Source of the DNA: Mediannikoviicoccus sp037890055 | Lineage (GTDB): Bacteria > Bacillota > Clostridia > Tissierellales > Peptoniphilaceae | NCBI GenBank assembly: GCA_037890055.1 | Contig: JBBKBD010000001.1 | Length of the DNA stretch: 64,000 bases | Reading direction: 5' to 3' (one strand) | In this document: positions 7,748-17,482 of the stretch, in pieces | Layout: each line of letters begins with the position of its first letter | How positions within the stretch are numbered: position 1 is the stretch's first letter | The notes under the pieces: model-generated | Told to the model about the DNA's origin: nothing | Seen by the model: the letters and a program-made list of their open reading frames with translations, nothing else | The model's database searches: none | Position numbers and translations under genes: made by a program

Positions 7748-10737
7748 TTTTTCCTCCCATCATATTTTTCAATGATATCTATAACTTTTTCTTTAATATC
7801 ATCATTGAAATCAACATAGGTCTTATACTTGTTTCTCAAATTAATCAATTGAAGTTTAATTTCCTTCTTTGGATAAAGTTTTTCCAAAACAATTCCGTAA
7901 AAGACAATTTGTATAAAATAATTTGCTATCAAACTTTCGTTATTTAGACTGGAAAATTTGTAGTCAGTTACTATAATTGTATCATCTTTTTCCACAATAT
8001 TGTCTATAATACCTCTAAAAATAAAGTTTTTATATCTGTAGACAAAATTTATTTCCCTAAGGCCTTCAAAATATTCTTCATCCAAATCATCTAATATATT
8101 TAGTAGAAGCTCTCTTAGTATTCCTTCATTTGAATCAAATAAAAATTCTTCTTTGACCTTTTGAAAAGTTTCTTCAAAATCGCCTTCGTAAATCTGTACA
8201 AATCTATGTACCAATTTCCCCAATATATTACTTGAAATATTTAAATCAAAATTTACTGAATTATCATAGACTTTTCCAACTTCATTCTTCATATTATAGT
8301 TTTGCATTATCTCGGATATGTTTAGTTTGATGGTCTTTTTATCTTCTATTTCTAAATTTTCTAAATATGGAAAGTTTTTTTCAGGATTTTCGTAATTGTT
8401 TTCCCTTTCAATTGGCAAAACATCTTTATATTCCCCTTCATCTAAAAAGTTTTCTTCGAAGTTTTCAACAACTATCTTATCCAAAACAGATTTGTAACCA
8501 GAACTTGCTCCCGACATTCCAAGAAGTAACCCTTCCTTGGCTCTAGTCATTGCAACATAATAAATATTGTCATTTTCTTTTTCTTCTGTTGCTTTTTTTA
8601 AGTCCTTATTTAAATTAAAGTTGTAGCCAACTCCCAAATAATTTACACCAATGCCATTTTCCTTTGAGAAATTGATAATATTTTTGTCGCTAGCCGTTTT
8701 ACTTCCAAGGTTTGGTACAATTACTTGATTGAATCCTAAACCCTTTGAGCCATGTATGGTCATTAGTTTTATTACATCAGACTTTTCGTCTTCCACCTGC
8801 TGTTGACTCAAGGTAGAATATTTTTCTTCCATGGTATAGAAGAACTCGTCAAAGGTTTCAAGGTTCTCATCGGAAAGCCTTGAAAGTAGAATCATTTTAT
8901 AGAGATTACCCTGTGCTTGAAAGTCCCTATTTTCAAAGTTATAGATTTCAAAAATCTTAAAACTCCTGTAGATTTCTTCAACAATCCTTCTATTTGATGA
9001 AAGATTTAAATTTTTTATTGCAACAATCTTTTCGTGTATTTCATTTACTGCATTTTGAATTTCTTCATTCCCATTTTTATAAAATTCTAAAATTTCTTCA
9101 TCACTATATGAATAAAGTTTTGAATTTAAAATGTAGTAGTAGGAAATATTATTACCTTCATTTTTTATGAGCTTTAAAATAGAAATTAAAAGATTTATTT
9201 CCTCTGTGGTGAAAAATCCAGGCGAGTCAAATGTATAATAATCTAAACCTTGCTCCTTAAATTTATTTTCAAAATCTGAAATCTTACTCCTTGATCTAAA
9301 TAAAAGTGTAAAGTTCCCTAGGCTTTCTTCTTTCAAGCTTTTAATTATGAACTTAGATATTAAATTTGTCTCCAGGTCCTTAGGCGATTTGTTATCTCCA
9401 AAAATTATATTAAATCTTTGTCCCCCATTGTCTTTACTAAAGCTTAATGGATTATATCTTTCTTCCATTAGTTTTGAGTAAATTATATTTACAGGTTCAA
9501 TTATTCCTCTGTCAGACCTAAAGTTCATATCGAAATTAATTAACTCTCCACCAGAATTTACAATGTCTTCCAATGTTTCGCTAAACACATTTATATTAGC
9601 TCCTCTAAAGCCATAGATGGACTGTTTTGGGTCCCCTACAATAAATAGATTTCCTCTGTCTAAAACATTGTTAACAGAACATATTTCATAGAAGAGTTTT
9701 CTCTGTAGATCGTTTGAGTCTTGGTATTCATCGACCATTAAATACCTTATATCACTTTGAATTTTCTCTTTAACCGAAGGAATTTGCATAAGCTCAATAC
9801 TCATTTGCAAGATATCGTTAAACTCAAACCTGCCAAGTTTTTTCTTTTCCTGCATCATCTTTGTCTTTAAGTCGTCACAAAGTTTTAAGATTTTTATATT
9901 CAATTCCATATTTTTATATTCAATATACTGACGCTCTAAATCACCTGTGACCTTTAAGTCGTTGTACTTCGGTGACGAATATCCATAGAGATGAGAAAAA
10001 TATTTTGATAATGTGTAATCATCATCTTCATTTAAAAGCTTTTCTAAAGTACCTTCTTCAAACAAAAACTTTCTAAATTTATCCGCAAACTTTGAGTTTT
10101 CTTCAAATGCCAATATGGATTTACAAATATCTTCGCGAACAGATTTTTTATTTAACTTCTCTGAACTTTTTAAGGCCTCTTTTATAAAGTAAGATGGCCT
10201 TTCAGTAGTCTGATCAATGGCATTATAAATATTTTTTATATCTTCCCTAACTTGATCCGAGTCCCGCCTTCCAGTCTTATTTAATATTTCATGAATTATT
10301 CCCTTGTATTCATCGGACTTTAACAATTCATTTAATGTGTTATTTAAGAGACTATAACTTTCTCTGTCTTCCATAACTTTAAAACTTGGGTCGATATCTA
10401 AAAAGTAAGAGTTCTCCTTTACAATTTTCCCGCAAAAACTATCTATTGTGGAAATATTTGGATCATTTAAATCACCTGCAAGTTGTTGAAGTTTTTCATC
10501 CTCTGAGTTTTCAACAAGCTCTCTAACACGTTGTTTCATTTCACTTGCGGCCTTTTTTGTAAAGGTTATGGCAACGACAGAACTTACTTCGCCCCTGTCA
10601 CCAAAGTCTCCATTTTTTAAAAGATTCACATATCGTCTTGTCAAGACTTCAGTCTTACCAGTACCTGCTCCAGCGTTTATGGCAAGGTTTCTATCAATAG
10701 TCTCTATTGCCTTTAATTGTTCATCTCTAAGTTTCAT
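7744..10737 (-). CDS. addA: ATP-dependent helicase/nuclease AddA (RexA)
   Basis: AddA is the motor and nuclease subunit of AddAB, which resects DNA double-strand breaks and loads RecA. The 997-residue protein starts with a UvrD-like Walker A (GAGTGKT, 23-29), has the Walker B-like DEYQDSN and SF1 motifs such as VGDPKQSIYGFRG and MTIHGSKGLGF, and ends with a RecB-type nuclease domain where Asp912, Asp925 and Lys927 form the GIID...DYK motif. It is shorter than the about 1230 residues of Bacillus AddA. RBS AGGTGA precedes the ATG; addB ends five bases upstream. Confidence 0.94.
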   Translation of the reverse strand: MKLRDEQLKAIETIDRNLAINAGAGTGKTEVLTRRYVNLLKNGDFGDRGEVSSVVAITFTKKAASEMKQRVRELVENSEDEKLQQLAGDLNDPNISTIDSFCGKIVKENSYFLDIDPSFKVMEDRESYSLLNNTLNELLKSDEYKGIIHEILNKTGRRDSDQVREDIKNIYNAIDQTTERPSYFIKEALKSSEKLNKKSVREDICKSILAFEENSKFADKFRKFLFEEGTLEKLLNEDDDYTLSKYFSHLYGYSSPKYNDLKVTGDLERQYIEYKNMELNIKILKLCDDLKTKMMQEKKKLGRFEFNDILQMSIELMQIPSVKEKIQSDIRYLMVDEYQDSNDLQRKLFYEICSVNNVLDRGNLFIVGDPKQSIYGFRGANINVFSETLEDIVNSGGELINFDMNFRSDRGIIEPVNIIYSKLMEERYNPLSFSKDNGGQRFNIIFGDNKSPKDLETNLISKFIIKSLKEESLGNFTLLFRSRSKISDFENKFKEQGLDYYTFDSPGFFTTEEINLLISILKLIKNEGNNISYYYILNSKLYSYSDEEILEFYKNGNEEIQNAVNEIHEKIVAIKNLNLSSNRRIVEEIYRSFKIFEIYNFENRDFQAQGNLYKMILLSRLSDENLETFDEFFYTMEEKYSTLSQQQVEDEKSDVIKLMTIHGSKGLGFNQVIVPNLGSKTASDKNIINFSKENGIGVNYLGVGYNFNLNKDLKKATEEKENDNIYYVAMTRAKEGLLLGMSGASSGYKSVLDKIVVENFEENFLDEGEYKDVLPIERENNYENPEKNFPYLENLEIEDKKTIKLNISEIMQNYNMKNEVGKVYDNSVNFDLNISSNILGKLVHRFVQIYEGDFEETFQKVKEEFLFDSNEGILRELLLNILDDLDEEYFEGLREINFVYRYKNFIFRGIIDNIVEKDDTIIVTDYKFSSLNNESLIANYFIQIVFYGIVLEKLYPKKEIKLQLINLRNKYKTYVDFNDDIKEKVIDIIEKYDGRKN

Positions 10738-10742
10738 TTAAA

Positions 10743-13433
10743 TCACCTGTATTTACAAAAATTTTTAAATTCGCAAAAGAAACAATTGCTTTTATTCTTT
10801 GCTCCTTCAAAAAATTTCTCTTCTCGAATGTTATTTAAGTTTTCAGAAACTATTTCCTTTAACCTTTCCTCCATGGGCTTTAGATAAGAATTATCAAAGG
10901 CTCCCTCTACAAAATAATTATAAAAGTCGTGAACACCAGGATTTGCAATCGTAATATATCTGCAGGCTCTTGCACCTTTAACAAGTCCATAAATAGGAAA
11001 TTGTAAACTCACTGCCTTTTTATTAAAGTCGTCAAAGTTTTTAACTCCTGAAGCTCCTAACTTGTAATCTACAAGATAAATATTTCCATATTCGTCCGTA
11101 TCAACCCTGTCTATGCTTCCAGTGAACTTAATTTCTTCTCCTTCAACTTCTAAACTCTTTATAAACTTTTCTTCAAAGGAAATTGGTTTTAGATTATTAT
11201 TTTTTAAATATTCCAAGTCCATTTCAATTGTTTTGTCCACCAAGTCTACATATCTCTTTACCGTATCCATATTGTCTGAATTGATTGTGTAATCTTGAAG
11301 CATAAGTTCTTTTTTTAGAATGTCTTCAATTAGCTTCTTGTTTTTTAATGACTCATTTAAATTTATTTTATATTCTTCGTAGAGTATTCTTAAAGTCTCA
11401 TGTATTGCAGATCCTATTTTTAAGACTTCAGTCTTTGGTTCAAAATAGTCCTCTATCTTTAAAATGTACTTGTAAAAATATTTAATTGGACAGGATATAT
11501 AGGTTTCCAGTCTTGAAACTGAGAAAATATCGCTCTCTTTTTTATTAAAGATTTCAAACGAAATTCCATCTATAAAATTTTTAGAATGAGTATTTTTCTC
11601 AAAACTGCTTAAATACTTTAACTTATCTTCATTAGATATGACCTGTGTTGGATTTGGTCTAATAAAATCTTTTATTCCATAATTTTCTTCAAGTATGTCT
11701 TCACCAATAAATTTTATAAATTGAGAAACTAAACTTTCTTCGGTACCTGAATAGCTAAAATAAATCTTTTTTGTACTTTCGTCAATGATATTCATGAAAT
11801 TAATTAACTCAAAGAAATAATTTTCTCTATTATTTAAAATATCTAGTCCTATGTCTTTATATTCCGCAGTAGAAGTTTCATTAAAATAATAGTTAGTAGC
11901 TTTTCTAAGAGGATAGCTATTGTCATCAAATCCAATAAAATATAGATTGTCATAACTCAATAGATTGAACATATTAAATGATGTAAGTTCAATATTATAA
12001 TTAACCTTTGACTTGTCCCTGGTTTTAAACTTCTTAAGTATTGACTTAAATATGTTTATAAATTTGTTAAACTGTAATGTTTCAATTGTCTTGCCGAACT
12101 TTGAATTTAGGATATTTAAGAACTCATAAAATTCATATTCTATTTCATCCTCCAAGATGCTATTAAAACTTAAATATGATTTAAGTAGCTGTAATATAAA
12201 ATTAATAAAAACAATATTGTTATCTATGTCCAAAATGTTTTTCTTCAAAGTTAAAATCTTTTCTTTTATAACGGGAAATTCTTCTAGGGACATAAACTCC
12301 TCAAACATAAAAATTTCATCAACATCAATAAAATTATTTTCTGTGATTATCTTTTCAAACTCAAGGATTTCTTTCTTTTCTTCAAAAACAAGTGGATTGT
12401 TGTAATTTTTAAGAAGATACTCTGACAAATTCAAATCAAGGCTTGCTAAATTACATATCCATTTCCCAACTTGGCTGTCAATTAATTTAATATCTTCATT
12501 AACTCCAAGCTCTAACCCACTTTTATTAAAGACTTCACATATCTGTTCTATTATTTCAGGATTTCTTAAAATTATGCAACTACTAAGTTTTGGATTATCG
12601 ATTAAATCCCTTTTTACTTCTATGGCAAGCCTTTCTATTTCTAAAAAGTCATCCTCTGCCCTAATAAGTTTTGTTTCATAATCCCATTTATTTAAATCCA
12701 ATTCCGAATTGACTACATTAAAATTTAAATCCTCTAACTTTTCATATAGCCTGCTGGTGAAACAATTGGGGCTATTATAAGAATTTAGATAGTAGATATC
12801 TATGTCTATATCTTTACTTTGAAGTTTTTTTAAAATCTCTAACTCCAGTGGATTAAACTTACTAAATCCACCTATTATAACCTTGGTTAAACCTTCTTTA
12901 TTTTCAAAATTCTTTAAAAACCTTTCAGTCTTCTTAAATTTATCTACAAACTCTTGTTCATCAATGTAGTGATTATATTTTTTCAAAAGTTCATAAATGG
13001 CTACATATGGTTTTCTGTCTGAAAGCTTTTCAAAAAATACATCTTTATCAAGATTTGATTCATATATTATATTGTTAAACCGATTTGCAATTGAAACAAA
13101 ACTTTCGGAGTTAAAAAATATATTGTCTTCAATAACCCCTTCTGCTATAGCGTCTTCCAATGCCTTTTCAAGTAAAATACTTGAATAATATTCCTTGTAT
13201 TCATCTTCTTTATCTATATAATTCATGTTGACCAAGTCATCAAAGGTAAATATTTTTAAGCCTAAAATAACCTCAAACTCCTTTGCCAAGTCCTCCATAA
13301 GTTTATTTATTAAACTTTGGCTGGGAAGTAGCACAATGAAATCTTGTCTTTTTTCTTTTAATAGATCAATAACTTTATTTTTTAAGTCTTCATATACTCT
13401 AGTTTTGTTTCTATAGTTTAAAATATTATGCAT
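10743..13433 (-). CDS. addB: AddB (RexB)-type nuclease subunit
   Basis: AddB partners AddA in break resection and Chi recognition. The 896-residue protein carries a C-terminal nuclease domain (GSIDRVDTDEYG...VDYK) and the four cysteines that hold the AddB iron-sulfur cluster: one in YISCPIKYF and three at the very C-terminus in the spacing C-x2-C-x5-C. The N-terminus, where Bacillus AddB has a Walker A motif, reads NYRNKTRVY and has no P-loop, as in RexB proteins. It is shorter than Bacillus AddB (about 1166). The start overlaps the ROK kinase stop by eight bases, and the ribosome site is weak, so translation is probably coupled. Confidence 0.92.
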   Translation of the reverse strand: MHNILNYRNKTRVYEDLKNKVIDLLKEKRQDFIVLLPSQSLINKLMEDLAKEFEVILGLKIFTFDDLVNMNYIDKEDEYKEYYSSILLEKALEDAIAEGVIEDNIFFNSESFVSIANRFNNIIYESNLDKDVFFEKLSDRKPYVAIYELLKKYNHYIDEQEFVDKFKKTERFLKNFENKEGLTKVIIGGFSKFNPLELEILKKLQSKDIDIDIYYLNSYNSPNCFTSRLYEKLEDLNFNVVNSELDLNKWDYETKLIRAEDDFLEIERLAIEVKRDLIDNPKLSSCIILRNPEIIEQICEVFNKSGLELGVNEDIKLIDSQVGKWICNLASLDLNLSEYLLKNYNNPLVFEEKKEILEFEKIITENNFIDVDEIFMFEEFMSLEEFPVIKEKILTLKKNILDIDNNIVFINFILQLLKSYLSFNSILEDEIEYEFYEFLNILNSKFGKTIETLQFNKFINIFKSILKKFKTRDKSKVNYNIELTSFNMFNLLSYDNLYFIGFDDNSYPLRKATNYYFNETSTAEYKDIGLDILNNRENYFFELINFMNIIDESTKKIYFSYSGTEESLVSQFIKFIGEDILEENYGIKDFIRPNPTQVISNEDKLKYLSSFEKNTHSKNFIDGISFEIFNKKESDIFSVSRLETYISCPIKYFYKYILKIEDYFEPKTEVLKIGSAIHETLRILYEEYKINLNESLKNKKLIEDILKKELMLQDYTINSDNMDTVKRYVDLVDKTIEMDLEYLKNNNLKPISFEEKFIKSLEVEGEEIKFTGSIDRVDTDEYGNIYLVDYKLGASGVKNFDDFNKKAVSLQFPIYGLVKGARACRYITIANPGVHDFYNYFVEGAFDNSYLKPMEERLKEIVSENLNNIREEKFFEGAKNKSNCFFCEFKNFCKYR

Positions 13434-14325
13434 CTTTTTTATCCATGTTTATAAAAGCATTTCTACATGCTCCGATAATTCCAGCATCATTTAAAAACTT
13501 CCCTGTCATTATCTTCATGTCTCCTGGCCTATTGCAAATTTTTATATACTCTTCGATTGTGTTTTCAAGCCAATATTTAGATGTTTCACTAAATCCTCCA
13601 CCAATTATAACTGCCTGCGGATCAAAGATATTTTTTATAGTTGAAAGGTATATGGCCAAGTCTCTAGAAACTTTTTTTAATGCCTCTTTTGCATTTTCGT
13701 CTTTTTCAAGTATTGAAATTATTTCTGGACCTTGAAGTTCTTTTCCTGTTAAATCTTTATAGTTTGCACTTAGAGATGAACCTGCAATATATTTTTCAGC
13801 ACAGCCCTTTTGGCCACACCCACAATCCCTTCCATCTGGATACATTATTATATGACCAAGCTCTGCTCCTTGAAAGGTTGAGCCTTCTAGGAACCCTGTT
13901 CTACTATCATAAACAGCTCCACCAAGGCCTGTTCCCATGGTTAGCATAACGAAGTTGTCGAACTCTTTAGCACTTCCTATCCACTTTTCAGCAAGGGCTG
14001 CCATATTTGCATCATTTGCTACAAAAACCGGAATATCTATTACCCTTTCCAAGCTCTCTTTTAAATGAAATCCCCAAAAGCCCTTTATATTTGGTGAAAC
14101 TAAAATCTTTCCTTGATTTGTGTCAACAAAGCCTGCAACGGAAATGCTAATGGCAATTGGATTTTCATTTTTAAACTCTTTTATTCCATCGATTAAGGTG
14201 TCTAAAATATCTTCTCTATTTAATTCAGTGGATTTTTTTGTTGTCTTTAAAAGTTCTCCCTCATCATTCATAAGTCCAAAACTTATTTTTGTACCGCCAA
14301 TGTCAATGCCTAAAACTTTTTTCAT
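13426..14325 (-). CDS. ROK family sugar kinase (glucokinase-like)
   Basis: The 299-residue protein has the ROK ATP-binding motif DIGGTKISFGL at the N-terminus, the catalytic Asp in VANDANMAAL, GLGGAVYD, and the zinc-binding CGCGQKGCAEKY signature near residue 165. Family members phosphorylate glucose, mannose or N-acetylated amino sugars, and some are repressors, but the DNA-binding domain of the repressor class is absent. Substrate cannot be told from sequence. It sits between the nucleoside kinase (one-base gap) and addB (overlap). Confidence 0.92.
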   Translation of the reverse strand: MKKVLGIDIGGTKISFGLMNDEGELLKTTKKSTELNREDILDTLIDGIKEFKNENPIAISISVAGFVDTNQGKILVSPNIKGFWGFHLKESLERVIDIPVFVANDANMAALAEKWIGSAKEFDNFVMLTMGTGLGGAVYDSRTGFLEGSTFQGAELGHIIMYPDGRDCGCGQKGCAEKYIAGSSLSANYKDLTGKELQGPEIISILEKDENAKEALKKVSRDLAIYLSTIKNIFDPQAVIIGGGFSETSKYWLENTIEEYIKICNRPGDMKIMTGKFLNDAGIIGACRNAFINMDKKDA

Positions 14326-14326
14326 A

Positions 14327-15955
14327 TTAACCCCTACCTATCATTTCTCTTAAAATTGAGTTTACTGGAATATATTCTTCATCTTCTATATCGACAAAAT
14401 ATTTTAAAAATGCTTTCAACTCCTTAATCATCTTAAGGTTCTGTTTGCTATATTCATACTTTTCAAACAATTCAAAGGCATATTTTTTCAAAACTGCCAG
14501 TTCATATATTAGTGAAGAGTCCAGTGTTATGTCTGCCAAGTCTTGGTATGGAAACACATATATTTCCTCTCCTGCTCTAACTTTGTGCCAAGTGGAAAGA
14601 GTTTTATCAGCGGAGTTTCCTCTAAAATTATAGTCCCTAACCATTCTTCTAATTAACCTAACCATCGATGACGAAATTCTATTGTGATTGTCCAAGTTTA
14701 AAGGTGTTAGAGCCGAAATATAAATTTTATATTTATTTTTTTCTGGGACCATCTCTGTAAGTTCTGGATTTAAACCATGAAGTCCCTCAATAATAATTAT
14801 GCTATTTGAATCAAGTCTTGTTTCAGTTTTTTCAAATTGTCTCTTCCCCGTTACAAAGTCAAAGTGTGGAAGCCTTACGGACTTACCTTCAATTAGAGAC
14901 ATTAAGTCTTTATTGAACAGTTCTAAGTCAATAGCTTTAATAGATTCGTAATCTGGCTCCCCATTTTTATCAAGGGGAGTGTCCTTTCTTTCAACAAAGT
15001 AGTCATCGGTTGAAATCAAAATAGTCTTCTTTCCCCTTATACCAAGTTGCACTTTCAATCTATATGCTAAAGTTGTTTTTCCTGAAGATGACGGACCTGC
15101 AATTTGAACAAGATTTACATCTTGGTCGTACACTATATTGTCCGCAACATTTGATATTTGATTTTCAAAGTAGGCTTCTGCCATGTCGATAATATATTTG
15201 CTTTGTCCAGCCAATATATAGTCATTTAGTTGTCCAACATCTCTAATGTTTAAAAGCTTTGTCCATCTATTTGATGCTAAAAAAACTTTTGAAAGTAACT
15301 TTTGCTCTTTAAAATCTTTTAACTCTCCATTTGTTGAAGCGGTCGATGTGGTTATAACAATTCCTGGATAGTATGCTTTAATGTCAAAGTCTAGAAGGCA
15401 ACCTGTTGAAGGCGCAAGGTAGCCAAAGAACTTAAACACATTTCCATCAACAATATTGTAGTCAATAGTTTCAAAATCTAAATTTTTAAATAGATTGGAC
15501 TTTTTATCATAACCCGCCTCTTCAAAAATCTTCATAACCTCGTTTTTACTTCCAGACTTTCTAAGTATTGGATAGTCTGCCTTTATAATCTCTTCCATTT
15601 TTTTAGAAATAGTTTCAATTTCAGAGTGAAAGAAAGGCTCCCTGTCGTCCCATTCGCAGTAAAGATGGTCTCCTATTGTATGTTCCACCCTTATTTTTTT
15701 ATCCGCATATATCTTCTTACAAGCAAGTATAAATACTAATGTTAAAGTTCTTTCAAGAATATCTTCACTTTCCTCCGCATAACCATCAAAAAACTGAATT
15801 TTGTCACCTTCATTAATTTTTTCAAATAGATTGAAATACATATCATTTACAATGGCACTTACAATCTTTTTCTCAGGATATAGCTTCTTTGCAAGTTCTA
15901 GCCCCGTAATGTTCTTTTCAACATCAAACTCTTTTTTATTTATATAAACTTTCAT
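14327..15955 (-). CDS. TGS-domain uridine kinase-like nucleoside kinase
   Basis: The protein combines a TGS domain (about residues 1-60), a region like the second additional domain of threonyl-tRNA synthetase, including a HTIGDHLY motif, and a C-terminal phosphoribulokinase/uridine kinase domain with P-loop GPSSSGKT. Such proteins are usually annotated as nucleoside kinase; the substrate of this class is not certain and the tRNA-synthetase-like part is unexplained. I place the start at 15955 (542 residues), since GGGGAGG lies five bases before that ATG. The longer reading from 15976 would put the ribosome site inside the coding region. It overlaps the RluA-type gene by 20 bases. Confidence 0.88.
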   Translation of the reverse strand: MKVYINKKEFDVEKNITGLELAKKLYPEKKIVSAIVNDMYFNLFEKINEGDKIQFFDGYAEESEDILERTLTLVFILACKKIYADKKIRVEHTIGDHLYCEWDDREPFFHSEIETISKKMEEIIKADYPILRKSGSKNEVMKIFEEAGYDKKSNLFKNLDFETIDYNIVDGNVFKFFGYLAPSTGCLLDFDIKAYYPGIVITTSTASTNGELKDFKEQKLLSKVFLASNRWTKLLNIRDVGQLNDYILAGQSKYIIDMAEAYFENQISNVADNIVYDQDVNLVQIAGPSSSGKTTLAYRLKVQLGIRGKKTILISTDDYFVERKDTPLDKNGEPDYESIKAIDLELFNKDLMSLIEGKSVRLPHFDFVTGKRQFEKTETRLDSNSIIIIEGLHGLNPELTEMVPEKNKYKIYISALTPLNLDNHNRISSSMVRLIRRMVRDYNFRGNSADKTLSTWHKVRAGEEIYVFPYQDLADITLDSSLIYELAVLKKYAFELFEKYEYSKQNLKMIKELKAFLKYFVDIEDEEYIPVNSILREMIGRG

Positions 15956-16910
15956 AGTCCTCCCCAAATAAATCAATGACTACCTTTGAAAAATCTTTCG
16001 GTAATTTAGATATAAATGATTTTCCATTTAAATAACTTAATTCTCCATCAAAGCCATTCAAAATAATTTTATATGCATGAAGTAGCTGTCTATTCACGCC
16101 ATATTTTTCTCTAAACTCTCTATTTAATCCATTATCTCCATACTTTCCATCACCTATAATTGGATGCTTTATGGAGTTTAAATGGCTTCTGATTTGATGA
16201 GTTCGTCCAGTTATGAGATTTACTTCCACAAGAGAAAAACCTTTTTCATACTTCAAATTTTTAAATTCTGAAATAGATTCCTTCCCCGTCTTTGATACAA
16301 CTGTTCGGTTATTTTCTCTATTAAGATTTGCAACAACTTTCTTATCTTTCAAATTCCCCTTGGCAATTGTTAAATAATATTTTTCCACATGACCATTTGC
16401 CACTGCCTTATTCATATTATTTAAAGAATTTTTATTTTTACAGCCAATTATAATTCCAGAAGTGTTTCTATCCAACCTATTTGAAATAGCAGGTATAAAT
16501 GACTTTTCAATTCTTGGAACATATTCTTCCTTTGAAATAAGATAACTTATCATTTCGTCAACTAAGTTATTTCCATAATCCGCCTTTGACGCCGCATGGC
16601 TAAGTTTGCCCGCTGTCTTATTCAATAAAATTATATTTTTATCTTCGTATATAATATCCAAATTGTTTTCTAAAATTAAATTCTTTTTATCTTCTTCATA
16701 CTCTGACAGTACTTCTTCGTAAATATAAAATTGAATCTTATCCCCTTCAAAAATAACATCGTCGGGCTTTGTCCTCTTTTTATTTAATTTTATTTTCTTT
16801 TGCCTAATGTACTTTTGTATAAGCGACTTAGGCGCCTTTGGTAAATATTTATTTAAAAAACGATCCATTCTTTGATTAGAGTCGTTTTTACCCACTGTAA
16901 TTTCTCTCAT
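15936..16910 (-). CDS. RluA-family pseudouridine synthase
   Basis: The 324-residue enzyme isomerises uridine to pseudouridine in rRNA or tRNA. An N-terminal S4 RNA-binding domain (about 12-70) precedes the catalytic domain with the RLDRNTSG motif whose Asp is the nucleophile, and the GRTHQIRSHL motif follows. RluA, RluC and RluD types cannot be separated confidently. It heads the eight-gene minus-strand operon that runs to 4213; a TATAAT in the 71-base upstream region at about 16950 fits a start of transcription but its -35 is poor. Confidence 0.92.
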   Translation of the reverse strand: MREITVGKNDSNQRMDRFLNKYLPKAPKSLIQKYIRQKKIKLNKKRTKPDDVIFEGDKIQFYIYEEVLSEYEEDKKNLILENNLDIIYEDKNIILLNKTAGKLSHAASKADYGNNLVDEMISYLISKEEYVPRIEKSFIPAISNRLDRNTSGIIIGCKNKNSLNNMNKAVANGHVEKYYLTIAKGNLKDKKVVANLNRENNRTVVSKTGKESISEFKNLKYEKGFSLVEVNLITGRTHQIRSHLNSIKHPIIGDGKYGDNGLNREFREKYGVNRQLLHAYKIILNGFDGELSYLNGKSFISKLPKDFSKVVIDLFGEDYESLYK

Positions 16911-16981
16911 ATCCTATCCTTTGTGTTATAATATTACTATCTAAATTATACATTGAACTAAGAGTTAATTAAAGGAGAGCC

Positions 16982-17425
16982 ATGAGAAGATTTATTAATT
17001 TCATTAAAGATACAATTTATGATTTAAACCATTTTGTTTTTACGCTTTTGATTATTGTTGCAGTTGCATTTATACTGCAAAATAGAATAAGATTTATGTT
17101 TTCAAGGGACTACAGCAAGATTGGTGGAAACGAAGTGAAAGCTGCAGAAAACGTAGAAAGAGAAGCTCTTTACAGCGAAGATAATATGCCAGACATAGAT
17201 ATATCCGTATTACTTCCTGAAGGCAGTTCCCCAGAAGATGTGGCAAGGATTTTACATGAGTCAAATGTAGTTGAAGATGTTGAAGGTTTTCTAAACATCA
17301 TTAACACCTATAGCCTACAAGATAAAATTAAGTATGGTGACTATGAAATAAAAAAAGGTTCAACCATGGAAGAAGTCGTGAACCAAATTACAAATAATGC
17401 ACTTGATGAAGCTAAGAAAAATTAA
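16982..17425 (+). CDS. Small membrane-anchored protein with MltG-like (YceG) N-domain
   Basis: This 147-residue protein has one membrane helix (about 17-34) and an outside domain that resembles only the LysM-like module of the endolytic transglycosylase MltG/YceG: LLPEGSSPEDVARIL, then GDYEIKKGSTMEEVVNQI. The catalytic part of MltG with its Glu is missing, so it is unlikely to cleave glycan itself. It may be a peptidoglycan-binding or regulatory relative, which is inference. It stands alone on the plus strand, divergent from the RluA-type gene, and ends at a terminator. AAAGGAGAG precedes the ATG. Confidence 0.78.
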   Translation: MRRFINFIKDTIYDLNHFVFTLLIIVAVAFILQNRIRFMFSRDYSKIGGNEVKAAENVEREALYSEDNMPDIDISVLLPEGSSPEDVARILHESNVVEDVEGFLNIINTYSLQDKIKYGDYEIKKGSTMEEVVNQITNNALDEAKKN

Positions 17426-17474
17426 AAAAAGTATCAGCCTACTCTTTGTTGAAATAGGTTGATACTTTTTTTCT
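17425..17474. terminator. Bidirectional terminator between MltG-like gene and livF
   Basis: An 11-bp stem (17431-17441 with 17455-17465, one G-T pair) is flanked by a run of A on the left and T on the right. It can end the plus-strand gene and the liv operon on the minus strand. Confidence 0.85.
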
Positions 17475-17482
17475 TTCAATAT

